A stretch of 64,000 nucleotides of DNA from Synechococcales cyanobacterium C42_A2020_086 (GCA_015272325.1 JACYLU010000021.1:99038-163037); one strand, 5' to 3'. Counted from the stretch's first letter, positions 37,133-47,416 are shown. Numbers and translations: made by a program. Notes: generated by a model not told the origin, from the sequence alone.

Positions 37133-38074
37133 TGGTTGAATCTACCCTACTGCATTGAACGTCCAGGCAATGGAAGAGGCGATAGAAGAATAGACCAGTC
37201 GATACACTCAGATAAACTCGAGCGATGAACGCGAGCTGCACATGGACGTTTCTTGTCTACTAGCGTGTCTATTAGCGCGCTTGTTCAGCGTTGATGGATT
37301 CACTCAGAGTCAGTATTCCCGCTTTCTGAGCAGTGTTTGCATAATTGCTGCAAGTCTGCATGCGGTTGTGTATTGTTCTCATCCCTGAACCGCTCTTGGG
37401 GCTGGCAGTTAGGGCTGGCAGAAGGAGAGCCGAGGAAGCCCTTGAGTGTGACAGTATATTTGTGGAGTTCAAGCTTGGAGTTCGAGTCCCTCACCTCACA
37501 TTCGCAGAGGATATTGAGAGTGCAGATAATGGCATACTCTCGAACCAATTCGTCGAGTCTGCACCGCAAGCTAACTGAGCCAGCAACCTTTGTCAGCGAA
37601 TCAAGCGAATCAACGGGTTGCTTAATAGTTCGTAGATTAAGATCTTGTCACAATTCTCAGCTGAGTCGCTTAGCGATGGGGTGAGCTGTGCTATGTGCCA
37701 TGCTGCTTAGGGCTGAGTGAGGCAGTGGATGAGGAAGTCTATTACAAAATATTACGAACAGCCTAAGAATGTGAACGCAATGCCGGAGAATGTTTCCGGA
37801 AGATGGCTGAGTTAGAACCGTTAAGCGCCCCTGTGATGCTGCTCTGTTACGCTAGTACAGTACACTTGTATTGCTTGGTCGCTTGAGGTCAGACGAGGCG
37901 AGGGGTTTAGTCCCGCATTGATGGCGGTTAGGAACTCCGGGCACTGGTCCTGACGACGTAGTCTTAGCACTAGGTTCCGGCGACTGCCTGCCTTCTACCT
38001 CGGGCTTAGCCACCCAGTGGTGAACGCCAGTTTAAACACTCTGGTTACATTTTGCTTTTCGGAGGAATCCATCA
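37133..38074. other. Long apc promoter and leader region
   Basis: This region of 942 nt lies upstream of apcA. Overlapping frames of 66-115 codons at 37272-37684 show no family features and are probably not genes. A 12-bp tandem repeat TGTCTA(C/T)TAGCG lies at 37254-37277. The last 200 nt are GC-rich with pairing options such as GGAAC/GTTCC around 37933-37979, so a structured 5' leader for apcA is likely. A GGAGG ribosome site precedes apcA by 8 nt. apcE, often found here, is absent. Confidence 0.5.
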
Positions 38075-38560
38075 ATGAGTATTGTCACGAAGTCAATCGT
38101 GAATGCTGATGCCGAGGCTCGCTATCTCAGCCCCGGCGAACTGGATCGGATCAAGAGCTTCGTTACCTCTGGTGAGCGTCGCCTGCGGATTGCCCAGGTT
38201 CTGACAGACTCTCGGGAGCGGATTGTGAAGCAAGCTGGCGATCAGCTGTTCCAGAAGCGCCCTGACGTCGTCTCCCCCGGTGGCAACGCCTACGGTGAAG
38301 AAATGACCGCAACCTGCCTGCGTGACCTCGACTACTATCTCCGCTTGATCACCTACGGGGTGGTGTCTGGAGATGTGACTCCGATTGAAGAAATCGGTAT
38401 CGTAGGCGTGCGCGAAATGTACAAGTCTCTGGGAACCCCCATCGATGCGGTTGCTGAGGGTGTCCGGGCGATGAAGAACGCCGCTCTCTCCTTGTTGTCT
38501 GGTGAAGATGCTGCTGAAGCGGGCACCTATTTCGACTACGTGATTGGCGCAATGCAGTAA
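38075..38560 (+). CDS. apcA: Allophycocyanin alpha subunit
   Basis: ApcA forms the alpha-beta units of the phycobilisome core, passing light energy to the photosystems. The 161-residue length and sequence match the family. The phycocyanobilin attachment residue Cys81 lies in [14 protein letters not shown]. The protein is cytoplasmic on the thylakoid surface. GGAGGAATCCATCA precedes the ATG, a strong ribosome site fit for a very abundant protein. apcB and apcC follow. Confidence 0.98.
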   Translation: MSIVTKSIVNADAEARYLSPGELDRIKSFVTSGERRLRIAQVLTDSRERIVKQAGDQLFQKRPDVVSPGGNAYGEEMTATCLRDLDYYLRLITYGVVSGDVTPIEEIGIVGVREMYKSLGTPIDAVAEGVRAMKNAALSLLSGEDAAEAGTYFDYVIGAMQ

Positions 38561-38693
38561 GAAGGGCTGAGAGCTGTTCGCGCTGTATCTGGCGCGTAAA
38601 ACCTAGAGGGTTAATTCACTTGAACCTCAAGGCTCAACACTCATCACTTTTTCGACTCTAGTAGACAACAATTTGATTTAAGGAAGCAAAATC

Positions 38694-39179
38694 ATGCAAG
38701 ACGCAATTACTTCTGTGATTAATGCGGCTGACGTGCAGGGCAAGTACCTGGATACGGCCGCTCTAGAGAAGCTGAAGGGCTACTTCTCGAGTGGAGAACT
38801 GCGTGTACGGGCAGCAACGGCCATCAGCGCTAACGCTGCTGCTATCGTTAAGGAAGCTGTCGCTAAGTCGCTGCTGTACTCGGATATCACCCGTCCCGGT
38901 GGCAACATGTACACCACCCGTCGCTATGCCGCCTGCATCCGCGACCTCGACTACTACCTCCGCTACTCCACCTATGCCATGCTGGCTGGCGATCCCTCTA
39001 TCCTGGATGAGCGCGTGCTGAATGGCTTGAAGGAAACCTACAACTCTCTGGGTGTGCCCATTGCTGCAACCGTGCAGGCAATCCAAGCTATGAAGGAAGT
39101 CACCGCCAGCTTGGTGGGTGCTGATGCCGGCAAGGAAATGGGTGTCTACTTCGACTACATCTGCTCTGGCTTGAGCTAA
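38694..39179 (+). CDS. apcB: Allophycocyanin beta subunit
   Basis: ApcB pairs with ApcA in the phycobilisome core. The 161-residue protein carries chromophore Cys81 in [13 protein letters not shown] and Asn71 in GGNMYTTRR, which is methylated in this family. It begins 133 nt after apcA and is preceded by AAGGAAG. A 389-nt gap with a small hairpin separates it from apcC. Confidence 0.98.
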   Translation: MQDAITSVINAADVQGKYLDTAALEKLKGYFSSGELRVRAATAISANAAAIVKEAVAKSLLYSDITRPGGNMYTTRRYAACIRDLDYYLRYSTYAMLAGDPSILDERVLNGLKETYNSLGVPIAATVQAIQAMKEVTASLVGADAGKEMGVYFDYICSGLS

Positions 39180-39568
39180 ACCTAAGGGTTTAGGTCTGTA
39201 CGCGCTGATGTCGTTCAGGCTTAACGCTTAGATCGTTACAAGGTCTGGGAAGTCTGGTGTGAGTGTTAGGTGGTCATTGGCTGCTCTCATGGGGAGCTGT
39301 GACAATCTAAGATTGACTCTAGACTCCCAGCCTTACCGTAATAGCTCCAGGAAAAATAGCCCGGAAAACGGGTACTTTATTTAGATTTGGATTTGAAGTG
39401 TTGGCGGCTGCGGCGAGGTCATAGGGGCAAAGCTAGCTTAAACGCAAGCAGCTTAAGCGGCTGAGACCAAGCAGCTCAAACTGAGTCATCCAGGATTCCT
39501 TCATAGGAAAGCTTAAGATTCAACAAAGATTTTTCCACTTACATCTACATCAGGAGAGTAATTGACCC
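39180..39568. other. apcB-apcC intergenic region with small hairpin
   Basis: CCCG-GAAAA-CGGG (39360-39372) followed by TACTTTATTT could act as a weak terminator, lowering apcC output relative to apcAB. That fits the low linker stoichiometry in the core. No gene is present. Confidence 0.45.
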
Positions 39569-39772
39569 ATGCGGATGTTCAAAATCACAGCCTGCGTTCC
39601 TAGCCAAACTCGCATTCGCACTCAGCGGGAACTGCAAAATACATACTTCACTAAGCTGGTGCCCTACGACAACTGGTTCAAAGAGCAGCAGCGGATTATG
39701 AAGATGGGCGGCAAGATCGTCAAAGTCGAGCTGGCCACGGGTAAGCCTGGTACCAACACCGGACTGCTGTAA
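39569..39772 (+). CDS. apcC: Phycobilisome core linker Lc7.8
   Basis: ApcC caps allophycocyanin trimers in the core cylinders. The 67-residue length and the sequence MRMFKITACVPSQTRIRTQ are typical of the CpcD-like core linker. AGGAGAG lies shortly before the ATG. It ends the apc cluster; two 12-bp tandem repeats and a strong terminator follow. Confidence 0.97.
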   Translation: MRMFKITACVPSQTRIRTQRELQNTYFTKLVPYDNWFKEQQRIMKMGGKIVKVELATGKPGTNTGLL

Positions 39773-39783
39773 ACGGTAGCAGC

Positions 39784-39807
39784 ACAGGTGCCTACACAGG
39801 TGCCTAC
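39784..39807. repeat. Exact 12-bp tandem repeat after apcC
   Basis: ACAGGTGCCTAC is repeated exactly twice, starting 11 nt after the apcC stop. A second pair, ACGAACTTCAAA/ACGAACTTCCAA, lies at 39839-39862 with a further partial copy. Confidence 0.85.
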
Positions 39808-39883
39808 ATTGAGCAAGCCATGATTCAGCGCCTTCAAGACGAACTTCAAAACGAACTTCCAAACGAATTGTAGACGCTGATAG

Positions 39884-39942
39884 ACGACCGGATAGAGAGA
39901 TGCGCCGATGCTCTTCAGGATGTGCTCTCTGCCGGTCGTTTT
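39884..39942 (+). terminator. Terminator of the apc operon
   Basis: ACGACCGG (39884-39891) pairs with CCGGTCGT (39932-39939), and inside it AGAGAG pairs with CTCTCT. The stem is about 14 bp with small interruptions and closes on a T-run. It is about 110 nt after the apcC stop and before ftsW. Confidence 0.75.
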
Positions 39943-40088
39943 GGATAGTCTGGCTAAAGTGTTGCCGCTGGTTCGGTGCTCTAGGTTTACTGTTTTCTAG
40001 TTTTCTAAGAGTTCCTGCAGGGTGGATCGAATTCAGACAACTTACGCTACTGTATTGAGGCAACTCCCATCCAGCCCTTGCAACCGCC

Positions 40089-41252
40089 GTGATCCGATTT
40101 TTCCTTCCCTTTTCCGGTCATTCCGCTCAAACCTGGGCGCTAGAAGCGCGTTTGTTGCGCTGGCTAACGTTTCTGTGGCTGTCGGTAGGGCTGGTTATGG
40201 TGTTTTCGGCGTCTTACCCGATTGCTGATGTCACGTTGGGCGATGGGTTGTACTTTTTCAAAGGGCAACTGGTCTGGATTTTTCTGGGTCTGGTGGGCTT
40301 CAGCCTCTTGGTCAACTCACCATTGCGATATGTGCTGGGTTTAGCCGATTGGGTCGTGATGGTTTTTCTAGGGCTAATCATCGTGACGCTGTTGCCCGGA
40401 CTGGGAACCACCGTGAATGGAGCCACGCGCTGGATTGTTCTAGGACCCATGGCAATTCAGCCGTCGGAGTTGATTAAACCCTTTCTGGTGCTGCAAGGTG
40501 CTCGCATCTTTGGTCAGTGGGACCGGCTGCGCTGGTCGGTGCGCTTAACTTGGCTGGGAATTTTTGTGATTATTTTGGGCTGTATTTTGCTGCAGCCCAA
40601 CCTGAGTACAGCAGCCCTCTGTGGCATGATGCTCTGGCTGATTGCGCTAACGGCTGGCTTGCCCTACTCCTATTTGGGGGGAGCGGCTGGAGCTGGAATC
40701 TTGGCGGCCGTGGTCAGCGTCAGCATCAAAGCCTATCAGCGCAAGCGACTGATTGCTTTCCTCAACCCCTGGGCTGACCCGCAGCAAAACGGCTACCAGT
40801 TGATCCAGAGCTTGCTCGCTATCGGTTCTGGTGGTTTTTGGGGCACTGGGTTTGGGATGTCACAGCAGAAGCTGTTCTATTTGCCGATCCAGTACACCGA
40901 CTTCATTTTTTCCGTTTTTGCCGAAGAATTTGGCTTCGTGGGTTGCTTCCTGCTGCTCGTGATGCTGGCGGTCTATGCTACTCTGGCGCTGCGGGTGGCC
41001 GTCAAAGCCCGCAATTTGGTGCATCGTCTGGTGGCGGTTGGGATCATGATTTTGATGGTGGGGCAGTCGTTGCTGAATATTGGCGTTGCTACAGGAGCAC
41101 TACCCACGACTGGATTGCCTTTCCCACTGATGAGCTATGGCGGCAGCTCGATGATTGCTAGCCTGCTGGCGGCAGGGCTGCTCATCCGCGTAGCTCGAGA
41201 AACCAGTAGCGCTGAAGTGGTAGCGTTGAATCGGCCAATTCAGGAGGGCTGA
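40089..41252 (+). CDS. ftsW: Septal peptidoglycan polymerase FtsW
   Basis: FtsW is a SEDS-family glycosyltransferase that makes septal peptidoglycan. The 387-residue protein has about ten membrane helices. SEDS marks include GATRWIVLGPMAIQPSEL, QPNLSTA, QQNGYQLIQSLLAIGSGG, EEFGFVG and LPFPLMSYGGSS. The start is a GTG at 40089, which gives an N-terminus of normal length. RodA is a close relative, but the motif set and length fit FtsW. It is probably transcribed alone after the apc terminator. Confidence 0.92.
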   Translation: MIRFFLPFSGHSAQTWALEARLLRWLTFLWLSVGLVMVFSASYPIADVTLGDGLYFFKGQLVWIFLGLVGFSLLVNSPLRYVLGLADWVVMVFLGLIIVTLLPGLGTTVNGATRWIVLGPMAIQPSELIKPFLVLQGARIFGQWDRLRWSVRLTWLGIFVIILGCILLQPNLSTAALCGMMLWLIALTAGLPYSYLGGAAGAGILAAVVSVSIKAYQRKRLIAFLNPWADPQQNGYQLIQSLLAIGSGGFWGTGFGMSQQKLFYLPIQYTDFIFSVFAEEFGFVGCFLLLVMLAVYATLALRVAVKARNLVHRLVAVGIMILMVGQSLLNIGVATGALPTTGLPFPLMSYGGSSMIASLLAAGLLIRVARETSSAEVVALNRPIQEG

Positions 41253-41343
41253 AGAGCCGTTAGCCGTTGCGCAAAGCAAATCAGCGAAAATGGAGCAGTC
41301 GGTGGGGGCACAGCGGCAACAAACCTGTCAACCGAATTCCAAC

Positions 41344-42471
41344 CTAATTCAGCGTTACCAAGCGCGACTCTAGCAGCCGATCCATCCACTGTTCCAGATA
41401 AATGCGATTGACCTGGCGCTGCTCGGGATCGGTGGTAGATAGCGGATAGGGAGCTAGCCCGCGAATCACGGCAGTGGTGACGCAAAACATCGATTTTTGG
41501 AAGCTGAGACAAATTTTGACGCGCAGATCGTCGCTGCCCCGCAGACCCCGCATATAAATCTCTTGCAGGTAGTCTGGCACAAAATGCATCATATCTTGCA
41601 TCAGCAGCGTCGGCGGAATGCCTGCTCCTCCCACCGGCAGCGGATCGGCGAATAGAGCACCGTAGTTAAAGTCGGCCTGGTTCGGCGAAATTTGATGCGC
41701 TTGGGCGTTGTAAGATACTGTACCAAAAAAGGGAAACGACCGGAAAAATACCGCCTCGACGTAAGGGACCGCGGCATCCATCAGAAAGGTTAGCCCTGCC
41801 GACTCGGGGATAATCTCATAGCGCTGCCCCTGCAGTTCGACCGCATAGGTGAGGGGATTGTTCGCCGCCGCCACTAGCCCGTCTAGCACATGTTGCACCA
41901 CCTCTGGAATGGCCCGAATTTCGCCGCGATCATAGCGATCGGACAGCACCAGAAACAGGCGGCTCATCACATTCCAAAACTGCCCCAGCACGCTATAGTA
42001 CACCAGCATCCGCACCTGCTCTAGCAGAAAGTCTGGGGACAGTCGGTTCAGTCCTCGCATCAGGGGATTGGATCGCACCTTGGCCGCAATCGCCGCCGCC
42101 GCGCGCTGGCAAAACTCGTCGCTGTCGAGGTAGCGATCTAGGTTCTCGGCTCCGTGCCAGAGCATACCCCTCATGCAGTACTCAGCAAACTCGTAGTTAA
42201 TGCGGTCGTGCCACCAGTGCTTCAGCAGCTTCTGCACGGTTACTTCACCGTTGAAGTATTTGAAAAAAGGAAACAGCACCAAAAACTGATGCTCAGCAAT
42301 ATAGGTGAGATTGCGCTGGTAGGCATCGAGCACCGTGCCGTAGCTCTTGAGAATGCCGACCACCTCCAGCACGTTTTCTGGGGAGTCTGGCAGGAGCGCT
42401 CCGCCCTGTTCTAGGCGGTCGATCAGGTTAGACAGAGGATGAACCGAGCGGGAGCGAGTTGCAGGAACCAT
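41344..42471 (-). CDS. cupB: CO2 hydration protein CupB (ChpX)
   Basis: CupB is the CO2-hydrating subunit of the constitutive NDH-1MS' complex, turning CO2 into bicarbonate inside the cell with the help of electron flow. The 375-residue length matches CupB rather than the longer CupA. Conserved segments include KHWWHDRINYEFAEYCMRGMLWH, FRSFPFFGTVSYNAQAHQISPNQ and MMHFVPDYLQEIY. It is last in the ndhF4-ndhD4-cupB cluster, 48 nt after ndhD4. Neighbour type decides between CupA and CupB, and linkage to ccm genes favours CupB. Confidence 0.88.
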   Translation of the reverse strand: MVPATRSRSVHPLSNLIDRLEQGGALLPDSPENVLEVVGILKSYGTVLDAYQRNLTYIAEHQFLVLFPFFKYFNGEVTVQKLLKHWWHDRINYEFAEYCMRGMLWHGAENLDRYLDSDEFCQRAAAAIAAKVRSNPLMRGLNRLSPDFLLEQVRMLVYYSVLGQFWNVMSRLFLVLSDRYDRGEIRAIPEVVQHVLDGLVAAANNPLTYAVELQGQRYEIIPESAGLTFLMDAAVPYVEAVFFRSFPFFGTVSYNAQAHQISPNQADFNYGALFADPLPVGGAGIPPTLLMQDMMHFVPDYLQEIYMRGLRGSDDLRVKICLSFQKSMFCVTTAVIRGLAPYPLSTTDPEQRQVNRIYLEQWMDRLLESRLVTLN

Positions 42472-42519
42472 GAGCTTGTTAAGGAAAGAGAAACGACGAT
42501 ATTAGCCAAAGTCCGTCAA

Positions 42520-44085
42520 TCAGTGTATCGGTCGTTTGGGACTCTCGGATCCGGTGAGCTGAAGCGAGAGCCAATCTGGATCAGAGGGAACTGACCGAAC
42601 TTCAGCAAAGGTCGTGGTGCTGCGGTTGAGGCGATCTTCAACCAGCGCTACGGCCGTGGTTTGGCTCCAGCGCGTCATCCAACTTGGCTGTAGACCCAGA
42701 AACACAATCAGCACCGTCACAATCATTGCCGGAACCCGGTCGTGCCAGCGGACCCGTGGCAAATTCGCTAGGCTATCGGGCAATCGTCCAAAAAAGACTT
42801 TGTTGATCATGATCAAAAAATACACGGCAGTTAGCCCGGTGCCAACCATTGACAGTAGGGTTTGGACGGGGAACACCTCGAAGCTGCTGCGGTAGACAAT
42901 AAACTCAGCCACAAAGCCCATCATGCCGGGAATACCGGCGCTGGCCATCGCTCCCACAATCATCAAGCTGCCAATTAGCGGTAGCCCTCGTTCTGGACTG
43001 AGGAGGCCACGCAACACGTTGATATCGCGGGTGCCGGTTTTGGCATACACTGCCCCAACGCCCAGAAACAACAGCGCCGAGATCAACCCGTGGCTGATCA
43101 TCTGAGCGATGGCCCCCAGCAGGCTGAGAGGCGTAGCGGCGGCAGCCGCCAACAGAATATAGCCCATGTGCCCCACTGAGCTGTAGGCAACGATTTTCTT
43201 CATATCCGTCTGAGCGATGGCCGCGAAGGAGCCATAGAGCACGCTTACCACCGCTAGAGTGGCCAATCCGGGGGCGATCACCCGCCAAGCTTCTGGAAAG
43301 AGCTGCAGCCCAAATCGCAACATGCCATAGGTGCCGAGTTTCAGCAGCACACCCGCTAGCAGCACTGACGCCGGCGTGGGGGCTTCCACATGGGCATCGG
43401 GAAGCCAAGTATGCAGGGGCACAACGGGGATTTTGATGCCAAAGCCAATCAGCAGCGTAATCAGCAGCACAAGCTGGGTGGACAACGGCAAGGTATGCTC
43501 TTGCAAAACCGCGTAGTCGAAGGTTGAGGAGCCGCTCAACAGTGACAGCCCAAAGAAGGTTGCCAGAATCAACACTCCCGACACTGCTGTATAGATTAGG
43601 AACTTCATGGCTGCATAGCCGCGTCGGGCACCGCCCCAGATCGCAATAACTAGATAGAGCGGAATCAGCTCTAGTTCAAAGAACAGGAAGAACAGCAGCA
43701 AATTCTGCGACATGAAAGCCCCGGCTACTGCTCCATTCAAGATCAGCAGCAGAATGTAGTAGAACCGGGGGCGATGAATCTGCCCATCGCTGCTGTAGAT
43801 CGCGAGCCAAGACAGCAGGCTATTGATTAGCACTAGCGGCAACGACAGCCCATCCACCCCCAGTTGATAGGTCAGCCCTAGGCTTTCAATCCAGGGCAAC
43901 CCCTCCTGAAACTGTAGCCCCGGCTCGCTTAAATGAAACTGGCTGCTGAGGTAGAGCGACCAGCCCAACAACCCTGTGGCTACTGCCAGCGCCACCTGAC
44001 GCGATCGAGTTGCCACCATCGACTCGGGCAAACAGCCGATGATCACGGCTCCTAAAATGGGCACCCAGATCAAAACACTTAGCAT
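42520..44085 (-). CDS. ndhD4: NDH-1 subunit NdhD4
   Basis: This is a proton-pumping membrane subunit of the CO2-uptake form of NDH-1. The protein has 521 residues from the ATG at 44085; a TTG at 44097 is too close to AAGGAG to be preferred. About 14 helices are seen. Family marks are PLHTWLPDAHVEAPTPASVLLAG, TDMKKIVAYSSVGHMGYI and PGMMGFVAEF. The D4 type is assigned from its place between ndhF4 and cupB. Confidence 0.9.
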   Translation of the reverse strand: MLSVLIWVPILGAVIIGCLPESMVATRSRQVALAVATGLLGWSLYLSSQFHLSEPGLQFQEGLPWIESLGLTYQLGVDGLSLPLVLINSLLSWLAIYSSDGQIHRPRFYYILLLILNGAVAGAFMSQNLLLFFLFFELELIPLYLVIAIWGGARRGYAAMKFLIYTAVSGVLILATFFGLSLLSGSSTFDYAVLQEHTLPLSTQLVLLITLLIGFGIKIPVVPLHTWLPDAHVEAPTPASVLLAGVLLKLGTYGMLRFGLQLFPEAWRVIAPGLATLAVVSVLYGSFAAIAQTDMKKIVAYSSVGHMGYILLAAAAATPLSLLGAIAQMISHGLISALLFLGVGAVYAKTGTRDINVLRGLLSPERGLPLIGSLMIVGAMASAGIPGMMGFVAEFIVYRSSFEVFPVQTLLSMVGTGLTAVYFLIMINKVFFGRLPDSLANLPRVRWHDRVPAMIVTVLIVFLGLQPSWMTRWSQTTAVALVEDRLNRSTTTFAEVRSVPSDPDWLSLQLTGSESPKRPIH

Positions 44086-44164
44086 AGTGGGCAACAACTC
44101 CTTGGGGACGTAACGCGAATTCCCATACCAGCACCCAGCGGCGACTCACCTCTGTTGGCTCCGC

Positions 44165-46012
44165 TCATAGAGACCATCCCCAGTGAGTCCAGCTCAACAG
44201 CGTCAGGGCAAGCAAGACGCCGACAAATAGCGTCAGTAAATAGTTGCGAGACTGACCCGAAATCGTATATTTCAGGCTTTCGCCGCTAAAGATCGACGCC
44301 ACTCCCACGAAATTCACCAGCCCATCGACGACGTAGCGATCGAGCCAGGCTGTGAGGCGCGATCCTTGCACCACCCCCAGCACCACACTGAGCTTATACA
44401 GCCGATCAATACAAAAATCGTAGGCTAGCACTTCCCGCACCGACTTCCCAACCAAGCTGACGGGTTTGGTAATCCGCGGGTTTAGATAGATCCAGCCCGC
44501 CAAGCCGCAGCCCAGCAATCCCGACAGCAGCAGCAGCCCCACTAAGATTGGATTCACCTCAGACCAGGACGGCAATATTTGCCACCGCCAGAACAGCAGC
44601 GGCAAGAGCAGCGTCAGCACTGTCAGGAAGACCATCGGCAGCGCCATCAGCCACATCACCTCGGGAGCGCGGCGAGTTTTAGGCTGCGGCTTGCCCCAAA
44701 ACACCAGCCCAAACACCCGCGTTAGATTGAACGCCGTCAAGCCGTTAACCACTAGCAAAATGCCAATTAACTCAGGCGCTTTGAACCAAACACCATCCGA
44801 CCAAGCGAGCATTGCCCAGAAGCAGCCCAAGGGCAGTACCCCCACCGTGGCCAGCGACCCCACCACAAACGCTGAGGTTGTTGCCGGCATCCGGGAAGCC
44901 AGTCCGCCCATCTCGGTTAGATCTTGAGTGCTAGTCGTCAGAATGATCGAGCCGATACTCATAAACAGCAACGCCTTGGCTATGCCGTGCGTGAGTAGAA
45001 ACAGCAGCGCTACTTCATCCTGCTGCGTACCCACCGCCAAAAACACCAGCCCCAGATAGGCGCTCGTCGAGTGAGACAAGGTACGCTTGATGTCAATCTG
45101 GGCAATGGATACTAGCGATGCACCAACCGCTGTCATTGCTCCCAGAATCATCAACGTATTCAGCGCAATTGGGGATAGCGCCAGCACCGGCTGTAGTTTG
45201 ATCAGCACATAAGCTCCGCAGGCCACCACCACTGAGTTGCGCAGGATCGATGCCGGGTTTGGTCCTTCCATGGCCTCATCCAGCCAGAGGTTGAGAGGAA
45301 AGATCGCGCATTTGCCGGTGGGTCCAGCCAGCAGTGCCAGCCCCAACAAGGTCGCCGTTAGGGGTGATAAATTTGCCACCTTTACCCATTGGTCAAGATG
45401 GGTAAAATCCAAGCTGCCGGCAAGAGTCGAGAGGGTGACAACGCCCATCAGCAACAGCAGGTCTCCCACGCGCTTGGTCAGGAAGGCATCGCGAGCGGCC
45501 GTCACGACTAGCGGCTGAGCATACCAGAACCCCACTAGCAGGTAGGTGGAGAGCGTGAGCATTTCTAGCAAGGCATAGCTGAGGAACAGCGAGTCGCTGA
45601 GGGCAATGCCGGTCATTGCTCCTTCAAAAAAGCCCATCAGGGCATAGAAGCGAGCCAGCGCCCAGTCTTTTTCTAGATAGCCAAGGGCAAATACCTGGGC
45701 CAGCAGACTTAGCCCGGTAATGACAAAGACCGCACCCACGCTAGTGCGCGAGGTCACGAAGGTCAGCCAAATATCGAAGCCGGGCAGGCTCAGCCAAGGC
45801 ACCAGCAGCCGCTCGGGTGGCAGATCCCAAACTGCCCACAGCACCAGACCACTGTGAACCAGCGCCAAGATGGTCATCAAGATATTAAAGTAGGCCGCGG
45901 GGCGAGGTCCGGTGCGGCGCACCAGTCCAACCGACCAAGGTAACGTCAGCAGGGCACCTGCCAGTCCATAGACGGGCACCCACCAGCTAGTCTGGAAGAG
46001 GAGCTGATTCAT
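44165..46012 (-). CDS. ndhF4: NDH-1 subunit NdhF4
   Basis: NdhF is the distal proton-pumping subunit with a long lateral helix. The 615-residue protein shows FPLNLWLDEAMEGPNPASIL and QIDIKRTLSHSTSAYLGLVFLAVG, both typical of the CO2-uptake type. It is shorter than respiratory NdhF1. It leads the ndhF4-ndhD4-cupB cluster and is divergent from ccmK2. The complex energises CO2 capture for the carboxysome made by the neighbouring genes. Confidence 0.9.
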   Translation of the reverse strand: MNQLLFQTSWWVPVYGLAGALLTLPWSVGLVRRTGPRPAAYFNILMTILALVHSGLVLWAVWDLPPERLLVPWLSLPGFDIWLTFVTSRTSVGAVFVITGLSLLAQVFALGYLEKDWALARFYALMGFFEGAMTGIALSDSLFLSYALLEMLTLSTYLLVGFWYAQPLVVTAARDAFLTKRVGDLLLLMGVVTLSTLAGSLDFTHLDQWVKVANLSPLTATLLGLALLAGPTGKCAIFPLNLWLDEAMEGPNPASILRNSVVVACGAYVLIKLQPVLALSPIALNTLMILGAMTAVGASLVSIAQIDIKRTLSHSTSAYLGLVFLAVGTQQDEVALLFLLTHGIAKALLFMSIGSIILTTSTQDLTEMGGLASRMPATTSAFVVGSLATVGVLPLGCFWAMLAWSDGVWFKAPELIGILLVVNGLTAFNLTRVFGLVFWGKPQPKTRRAPEVMWLMALPMVFLTVLTLLLPLLFWRWQILPSWSEVNPILVGLLLLSGLLGCGLAGWIYLNPRITKPVSLVGKSVREVLAYDFCIDRLYKLSVVLGVVQGSRLTAWLDRYVVDGLVNFVGVASIFSGESLKYTISGQSRNYLLTLFVGVLLALTLLSWTHWGWSL

Positions 46013-47107
46013 TAGAGTGATTTCCTAGGCTATAGGTTCTAAAAAGTTTTCTAAGGATGCAAAGATAACTTTACAAATACGGCAGCTGCCTCTTGCCGTC
46101 GCTGTTGCGAAAACAGTGCCGCCATAATTAGTCAACGGGCATCCAAGCAACCCGAATTGACCGCTTGAATTACCGCTTGAATTAGGGTGGAACAGAAGTC
46201 CGAAACCTAGTGCCCGAGCAAGCTGCTGAGCGCGTACCTCATATCTGCGTCTATCTGCATCTATTTGCGTCATGCTCAACCATGCCATAGCCCTTGTGGG
46301 ACAGGCAAGTGACGCATTCCGAAACACAAAAGTTTACAATAAACAGAGCCGCTGCTATGACCCTCTGCCGATAGGTAAAAGCGATATCAACTGCGTCGAA
46401 AGTGGGATAGGATGCCGAACAGTACTATCAGGAGACAGAGTTTTTATCAGAAAATAGTAGCATCTTCCAAAACAAATTCTCGCATTGTTTCATTATTTAT
46501 AAATTAAGTTGACTTAGCTTCTAAAACATTAATGAAACTGTCTGCTCACGATCAAATCTAAAAACTTCCTTATGACTGGTATAATTAGATATCATTTCAG
46601 CAGGGGTGGCTATGAAGTAGAAATCGGTGAGCAAAATCAGCGGTCCTCGCGACTGTACAGACTTTGCTAGCCAGTTTTTGTCAATTGAATGGCAATGAAT
46701 TGTGTCTAGAGTTGACCGAAATTAGCATCGCTGAGCTGACACAAGCTGAATGAAAACTGACGTTAACTCGTTGGATTTTAGCAACTTTTAACTGAGCGAT
46801 AGCTGCAAAACATTGTCTAGGTTCTTGACTGATCCTGAGCTTAGATGCTGTGGAATAAGAGGACAATTCCCGAATTCAGGATTGATGCCAAGAGGCAGAT
46901 ATAAATTTCGTGAGAATAAAGTAAACATAAAGCTGAATTATATTTAGTATAAAAATAATCATCCTAATTTATATTGCCAAGGGGAATCATTGACCTGTAT
47001 TCTTAGGCTTGGGAATTCTTAAGGTGCTTCTCTGAAAATTAAAATCGACATCTCCGTCGAAGTTTTCAGAAGTCTTTCACGATTTATGTCTTTTGCGGGA
47101 GCTAACG
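46013..47107. other. 1.1-kb divergent control region, ndhF4 / ccmK2
   Basis: This is the longest gap in the window. It must hold the promoters of both the CO2-uptake and carboxysome operons. The ndhF4-proximal part holds tandem repeats CCGCTTGAATTA x2 (46161-46184) and three 10-bp units ATCTGCGTCT-like (46243-46272). The half near ccmK2 is AT-rich. Frames at 46025-46327 and 46681-46866 look non-coding. No LysR-type (CcmR/CmpR) site could be assigned by eye. Confidence 0.55.
46161..46184. repeat. Exact 12-bp tandem repeat
   Basis: CCGCTTGAATTA is present twice in a row, about 150 nt upstream of ndhF4. Eighty bases further on, a three-copy 10-bp repeat (46243-46272) differs by one or two bases per copy. 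Confidence 0.85.
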
Positions 47108-47416
47108 ATGCCGATTGCTGTTGGGATGATTGAGACAAGGGGGTTTCCCGCCGTAGTAGAAGCAGCAGACGCGATGGTAAAAGCAGCACGAGTCACTTTG
47201 GTGGGCTATGAGAAGATTGGTAGCGGTCGGGTGACGGTCATTGTGCGGGGTGATGTGTCTGAAGTGCAAGCTTCGGTGGCGGCTGGGATTGAATCCGCCA
47301 AGCGAGTCAATGGAGGGGAAGTGGTGTCTACCCACATCATTGCTCGCCCCCATGAAAACTTGGAATATGTGCTGCCAATTCGGTACACCGAGGCGGTGGA
47401 GCAGTTCCGTTCCTAG
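47108..47416 (+). CDS. ccmK2: Carboxysome shell hexamer CcmK2
   Basis: CcmK2 is a BMC-H protein that tiles the facets of the beta-carboxysome shell. The 102-residue protein is one Pf00936 domain with the pore motif KIGSGRVTV. The ATG at 47108 gives [24 protein letters not shown] lies just before it. The short C-terminus ending in EQFRS fits CcmK2, and its first position matches the ccmK2-ccmK1 order of Synechocystis. A 122-nt block is identical to ccmK1. Confidence 0.95.
   Translation: MPIAVGMIETRGFPAVVEAADAMVKAARVTLVGYEKIGSGRVTVIVRGDVSEVQASVAAGIESAKRVNGGEVVSTHIIARPHENLEYVLPIRYTEAVEQFRS

Noticed and set aside
37480..37510. tRNA T-arm-like string (GTTCGAGTCC) upstream of apcA
   Set aside because: The flanking five bases do not pair as a T stem, and no matching acceptor or anticodon arm was found upstream.
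37272..37684. Several overlapping frames in the apc upstream region
   Set aside because: Mutually overlapping on both strands with no conserved motif; more likely promoter and leader DNA.
46025..46327. 100-codon minus-strand frame upstream of ndhF4
   Set aside because: Composition is not protein-like and it covers tandem repeats.
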